This document shows positions 60,403-64,000 of a stretch of DNA of 64,000 nt, piece after piece. The stretch is taken from contig NZ_RQUZ01000002.1 in NCBI RefSeq assembly GCF_003992065.1, positions 124,001-188,000 on the forward strand. Direction: 5' to 3'. The notes beneath the pieces are model-generated. The model was given only the letters and a program-made list of their open reading frames with translations. It had not been told where the DNA came from and searched no databases. Within the stretch, counting starts at the first letter, position 1, and the number at the start of each line of letters is the position of its first letter. This DNA comes from Veillonella seminalis (GTDB lineage: Bacteria; Bacillota; Negativicutes; Veillonellales; Veillonellaceae). The translations under genes were made by a program, and so were the position numbers.

Positions 60403-62172
60403 CTAAACTCTATAATCACTTTGATCTTCTGCAGCAAATTTAACATAACTGTAGTCACTAAAATTTCCTACATATATCTCATCATTATCATACATGGTAA
60501 ATGAATCAATATAAGATAATCTTCCAGCTTTTAATTCTTCTGCAAAATACAATAAATTTTCTACATTAATAGCTCCACCATTTACACCAGTTCTATTAGC
60601 TATATGTTTCAAATTATTCTTAAAGTTTCCCTTAAAGAAAGATGATACAAATAAATAGTTGAAATCCTTAACTTTTTCATCAAAGCTTTCCCACCATTTA
60701 TTTGAATTTATTTTTTCATCTCTAGTTTGATTTTCTTCGATATATCTAATCATTTCATCTGCTTGATTAATTGGTAGATTATATCCAGTAGAATAAGCCT
60801 TGTTATCTATAATTACGCCATTAATATTATAAGATATAATTCCATCTGGTTTTCTGCTTTCTCCTAGACGAACCCCTTTAAACTTAAGTTCATTAATTAA
60901 AAGGTCTATTGTTTGAATCTCAAAATCTCTATTGGCAGTTCCGTCATAAGCTAAATCAATTAGTGCGAGATATCTGTGATCAACATACTTCAATCTATCC
61001 CTAACTTTGTCTTTTAATTCCAATACATTAGTCTTAGAAATCTTTGTTCTTGGAATTGCCAATTTAATTATATTATCATCTATCGAATATCCATTCCTAC
61101 CATGTTTAACTGATAATCCTATCGCTTCAATAACTTTTAATTCATCTTCTATTGTTGCAATGCTTTCTTTTATATCATTTTCTGACAGATAAACTTTTAT
61201 ATCTTCTAAGGTTCTATCTCTATTAGTAATTGAATTAATTATATGTCCACGCCTATTTCTAATATAGTCTCTGTCCTTGCCCTTAGTTGCTAACATTTGC
61301 CAATACACTATTTTATCAGTCTTTGAATAAGATGATATACCCCTTGCCCTTTTTAATTCTTTGATTCCTTTTAATGTAATTCTAAAAGAATGACCAATTT
61401 TAACTTTATACTCGACATTACCTATCTTAGTAGAAACTTCTTTTTCAATTCTTTGAACTAACCCGACTTTAGATAACCAGCCAGAAATCATCCTAGCATA
61501 CTTATCAGCTGAACCTTCTGTATTTGAACGAATACTTGCTTTGTCTTTATCAGCTGCTAGTTCTATTGCTTGGATATATAAATCTTGAGGTATAGAGGTA
61601 AATCCAGCTTCTCCAAGTCCACCAAGTTGTTTTCCTAATTCAAACTTAGTTAAATGCTCACCATTTTCTAATAAAGTCAAAATTCTTACTGCTGGTGGAT
61701 ATGATAAAAATGCAGTAGTTAATATTTCTTTATCCAAATCTTCAGAATCTGAGTAAACAAAATCCTTTCCCAGTTGTGTTATAGAGACAGTATCTTTTTC
61801 TGAATCATAATCTAATAGACCTATGGATATACCCCATCTTAAAAAACCATCTGCAGTCCAGTCATCTGTGTATGCTCTACCACCTTGTGTTGTTATTGCA
61901 GCTTGAACAATACCACTACATTTTGCATCAGATCGTTTTTGTCCTGATTTTATACCATGCCCTTTAAGTAAAACATAGTCCATTTCCAGAGGTTCTTTTC
62001 TCATTTCTGATAACAATTTATTTCTTAAATCCAAATCTTCCACCAAGCTATGAAGTTTAGTATTTAAAATTTCATTGTACAATTCAGTGTTTTTATCAAA
62101 TACAGAAACTACATTTTTTAGATTTTCAAAACTTGATGGATTTTGAATCCAACCTAAAGTTCTCTCTGCCAT
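60403..62172 (-). CDS. FokI-like type IIS restriction endonuclease
   Basis: A 589-residue homologue of FokI along its whole length. The N-terminus (ERTLGWIQNPSSFENLKNVV SVFDKNTELYNEIL) and YTDDWTADGFLRWGISIGLL, LSYPPAVRILTLLENGEHLT and EGSADKYARMISGWLSKVGL parallel FokI's DNA-recognition domains. The nuclease domain has ESRKPDG...VIIDNKAYSTGYNLP with catalytic Asp443, Asp456, Lys458, as in FokI (Asp450, Asp467, Lys469), then EMIRYIEENQTRD. By homology it would recognise GGATG and cut outside it, but specificity is not proven. It ends with a C-terminal extension of about 30 residues absent from FokI. Confidence 0.95.
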   Translation of the reverse strand: MAERTLGWIQNPSSFENLKNVVSVFDKNTELYNEILNTKLHSLVEDLDLRNKLLSEMRKEPLEMDYVLLKGHGIKSGQKRSDAKCSGIVQAAITTQGGRAYTDDWTADGFLRWGISIGLLDYDSEKDTVSITQLGKDFVYSDSEDLDKEILTTAFLSYPPAVRILTLLENGEHLTKFELGKQLGGLGEAGFTSIPQDLYIQAIELAADKDKASIRSNTEGSADKYARMISGWLSKVGLVQRIEKEVSTKIGNVEYKVKIGHSFRITLKGIKELKRARGISSYSKTDKIVYWQMLATKGKDRDYIRNRRGHIINSITNRDRTLEDIKVYLSENDIKESIATIEDELKVIEAIGLSVKHGRNGYSIDDNIIKLAIPRTKISKTNVLELKDKVRDRLKYVDHRYLALIDLAYDGTANRDFEIQTIDLLINELKFKGVRLGESRKPDGIISYNINGVIIDNKAYSTGYNLPINQADEMIRYIEENQTRDEKINSNKWWESFDEKVKDFNYLFVSSFFKGNFKNNLKHIANRTGVNGGAINVENLLYFAEELKAGRLSYIDSFTMYDNDEIYVGNFSDYSYVKFAAEDQSDYRV

Positions 62173-62180
62173 ACTTCCTC

Positions 62181-63029
62181 CTAGTAATTTGTAATCAAAA
62201 CTTCTTTGGTTTCGCCTAGCTTATTACGTTGATAATTACTGTTTGAGTAGTTTATCTTTAACAAGTGGACTTTATATTTTCCACTCCACTCTTGTAACTC
62301 TTTATTAGCTAATCCATTATTAAAAAATACATTTGATAATGCAAACTTAATTTTTCTATCATTTAATTCATCTAATATCTCAAATAAAGCTAGATCATCA
62401 TCAAGAGTCCAGCCTTCAAATCCTCTTTTACCATCATTATATGAACCTACAGAGCTTCTATAAGGGGGGTCACAATATAAAAAGTCTGAACTTTTCATTT
62501 TAGAGAAATCAAATTCTTTGAAGTTCTTATTGCTAAATTCTATGTTATAAAGTTTGTCTCTAAAGGAAGTAAGTCTGTTTTTCATATTTTCATTAAAACT
62601 ACTCCTATTAGTTCCAGCAGGATTATTATAGTCATGATTTGAATTAAACCTAAACTGATAATTAAAGGAATAGCACATCAAAACATATAGCAAAAGCGGA
62701 TCTTTATTTTTATTGTAATATTCTCTAAATTCATAATAAGATTCTTTGTTTTCTTTGGATAGATTAAATTTACTTATTACATCATCAATATCTTGTAAAA
62801 GTTCTTTGCTATCAGTCCTTTTAAACATTTCTAAAATTTCAATTACAAAATAGTTTATATCATTAGCTATTTTTCTATCAGCTTTAACATTAACAGAAAC
62901 ATCTAGACCACCACAAAATACATCATAGAAGGTATCTATGTTTTGAGGAAACAAAGGCAATATTTGAGCTAATAATCTATGTTTATTTCCAATGTAATTA
63001 AATGGTGATTTTATATAATTTTCACTCAT
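62181..63029 (-). CDS. D12-class DNA adenine methyltransferase (second half of an M.FokI-like pair)
   Basis: A 282-residue D12 methylase: KSPFNYIGNKHRLLAQILPL (motif I region), TFYDVFCGGLDVSVNV, and catalytic DPPY in SSDFLYCDPPYRSSVGSYND. M.FokI is a single protein made of two D12 methylases, each for one strand of GGATG/CATCC; here the two halves are separate genes, overlapping by 4 nt with the upstream gene. It protects host DNA from the FokI-like nuclease encoded 9 nt downstream. Confidence 0.93.
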   Translation of the reverse strand: MSENYIKSPFNYIGNKHRLLAQILPLFPQNIDTFYDVFCGGLDVSVNVKADRKIANDINYFVIEILEMFKRTDSKELLQDIDDVISKFNLSKENKESYYEFREYYNKNKDPLLLYVLMCYSFNYQFRFNSNHDYNNPAGTNRSSFNENMKNRLTSFRDKLYNIEFSNKNFKEFDFSKMKSSDFLYCDPPYRSSVGSYNDGKRGFEGWTLDDDLALFEILDELNDRKIKFALSNVFFNNGLANKELQEWSGKYKVHLLKINYSNSNYQRNKLGETKEVLITNY

Positions 63030-64000
63030 ATTTGCTCCTTTTCTACAAAATATAATACTTCTTTTAAGTTTTTATTTTTATTTGTCTGTGCGTTTTTATA
63101 TCTTTTATAATCTATAAATTTATAGTTCACAGTATTTTTCTTTCCATATTTTTCTAAAATACTAATGATCTCATCATGGGATAATAACCCTTCTGTATTA
63201 TAACTAAGAAGAATATATCTCGAGTTAGTATTTTTTATTAAATCTTCAAAAGCATTAAATACAGAATCTTTTCTACAATAGTCACTTTTTTGTTCAGAAT
63301 AATCTCTTAATCCAGTTACTCCTTTTATTTTAGGAGAATCATATTTAGCTATTGTTTCTAATACATGATAATTGGGCAAATACTGTCTTTGATTATATGG
63401 TGGATCAAAGTAGGCTAAATCTGTTTTTATATTTTCAATTAATTTATTAGAATCTTCATTATATGCTTGTCCTACTGAATTATTAATTGATAAATCTACA
63501 TTTTTTAATTCTAAATTATTTAAAGCTCTTTTATCCCAGTACTTTAAATAAGCTCCATATACACCAGTTATATTGCTTACAAAAGGTACAGCTTCTATAA
63601 GACACGTAAGTAAATAAAAATACTCGTCTTCATTGATAAGAGAATCGTTATACCAATTTTCAATTTGAACCCTAATTAAATCAATTTTTAAAGCATTTTC
63701 TTCTGTGAAATACATCCTTCCACCCTTAGGACTAAAATTTTGATAAATAAAGCAGTTTTCTAAATCTAAATTCATATTTTCTAAATTAAGATTATTTAAA
63801 TGTTCTATTGGATTTGATATATTAAGATTCTTAAATTCTAATTTAGAGTTTATCCCAACTGTCCCTCTTAATAATACATATGAAAAATACATCAAATCAT
63901 TAGATATAACATCATATCCTAAATTTTTAAATTCACGAGAGACTACTCCTGAACCAGCAAATACATCTGATATACTTTTCACATCTATTGTTTTTTCTTT
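63026..64000 (-). CDS. D12-class DNA adenine methyltransferase (first half of an M.FokI-like pair), 5' end outside window
   Basis: At least 324 codons, with the frame open to the window edge (KEKTIDVKSISDVFAGSGVV), so the true start lies further right. Motif I is DVFAGSGVVSREFKNLG, catalytic DPPY in TDLAYFDPPYNQRQYLPNYH. Segments such as MYFTEENALKIDLIRVQIEN and NITGVYGAYLKYWDKRALNN closely parallel the N-terminal half of M.FokI. It methylates adenine on one strand of the site. It overlaps the second methylase by 4 nt. Confidence 0.93.
   Translation of the reverse strand, partial: KEKTIDVKSISDVFAGSGVVSREFKNLGYDVISNDLMYFSYVLLRGTVGINSKLEFKNLNISNPIEHLNNLNLENMNLDLENCFIYQNFSPKGGRMYFTEENALKIDLIRVQIENWYNDSLINEDEYFYLLTCLIEAVPFVSNITGVYGAYLKYWDKRALNNLELKNVDLSINNSVGQAYNEDSNKLIENIKTDLAYFDPPYNQRQYLPNYHVLETIAKYDSPKIKGVTGLRDYSEQKSDYCRKDSVFNAFEDLIKNTNSRYILLSYNTEGLLSHDEIISILEKYGKKNTVNYKFIDYKRYKNAQTNKNKNLKEVLYFVEKEQI

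Overview
The window is a stack of mobile DNA from a low-GC, Bacillota-type anaerobe. No ordinary chromosomal housekeeping gene was recognised, so the host cannot be named with confidence. The prophage (roughly 40% G+C by eye) has a Negativicutes-like feel, while the DNA right of about 27 kb is much more AT-rich and resembles integrative elements of Clostridia and Peptoniphilaceae. Both attributions are impressions from composition and gene families.

Region A (1-22180) is most of a contractile-tailed prophage. Leftward genes run from DNA metabolism (HUH endonuclease, SSB, HNH proteins, many small proteins) through an ArpU-like late regulator to terminase, gpW-like connector, lambda-type portal, fused prohead protease/major capsid, head-tail genes and a cut-off tail sheath gene. 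The rightward lysogeny block has an XRE repressor, ImmA-type protease and large serine integrase, facing a Cro-like gene across a set of repeated operators. Two probable small RNAs are read against the early genes.

Region B (22180-27030) is a resistance module: a SAM methyltransferase, an HTH membrane protein, a ribosomal-protection tetracycline resistance gene behind a Tn916-type attenuator, and a P-loop kinase. Its right edge truncates a maff2 gene.

Region C (27012-52500) is the backbone of a conjugative element: maff2, ssb, virD4, an antirepressor, pcfB, a DnaC-like loader, a replication initiator and a large serine recombinase. It carries a mer operon next to a relaxase remnant. A complete mobilizable element of about 15.1 kb (31373-46516) is inserted into virD4 and splits it. 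That element encodes TnpW, a replication initiator with phased iterons, a MobQ relaxase with a plausible oriT, a sigma-like protein, an ECF transporter, two ABC half-transporters, a ClbS-like protein, a TetR regulator and a TnpX-like recombinase whose C-terminus lies in the -1 frame behind a classic slippery heptamer.

Region D (52500-64000) has a tyrosine recombinase and a primase-like replication protein on the plus strand, then a tight leftward operon. The operon holds two D12 adenine methyltransferases and a clear homologue of FokI (a type IIS restriction-modification system), followed by a large protein with two GHKL ATPase domains and a histidine-kinase H-box, a receiver-domain protein, and a C5-cytosine methyltransferase. 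A FokI-type system joined to a phosphorelay and a second methylase is the most interesting system in the window.
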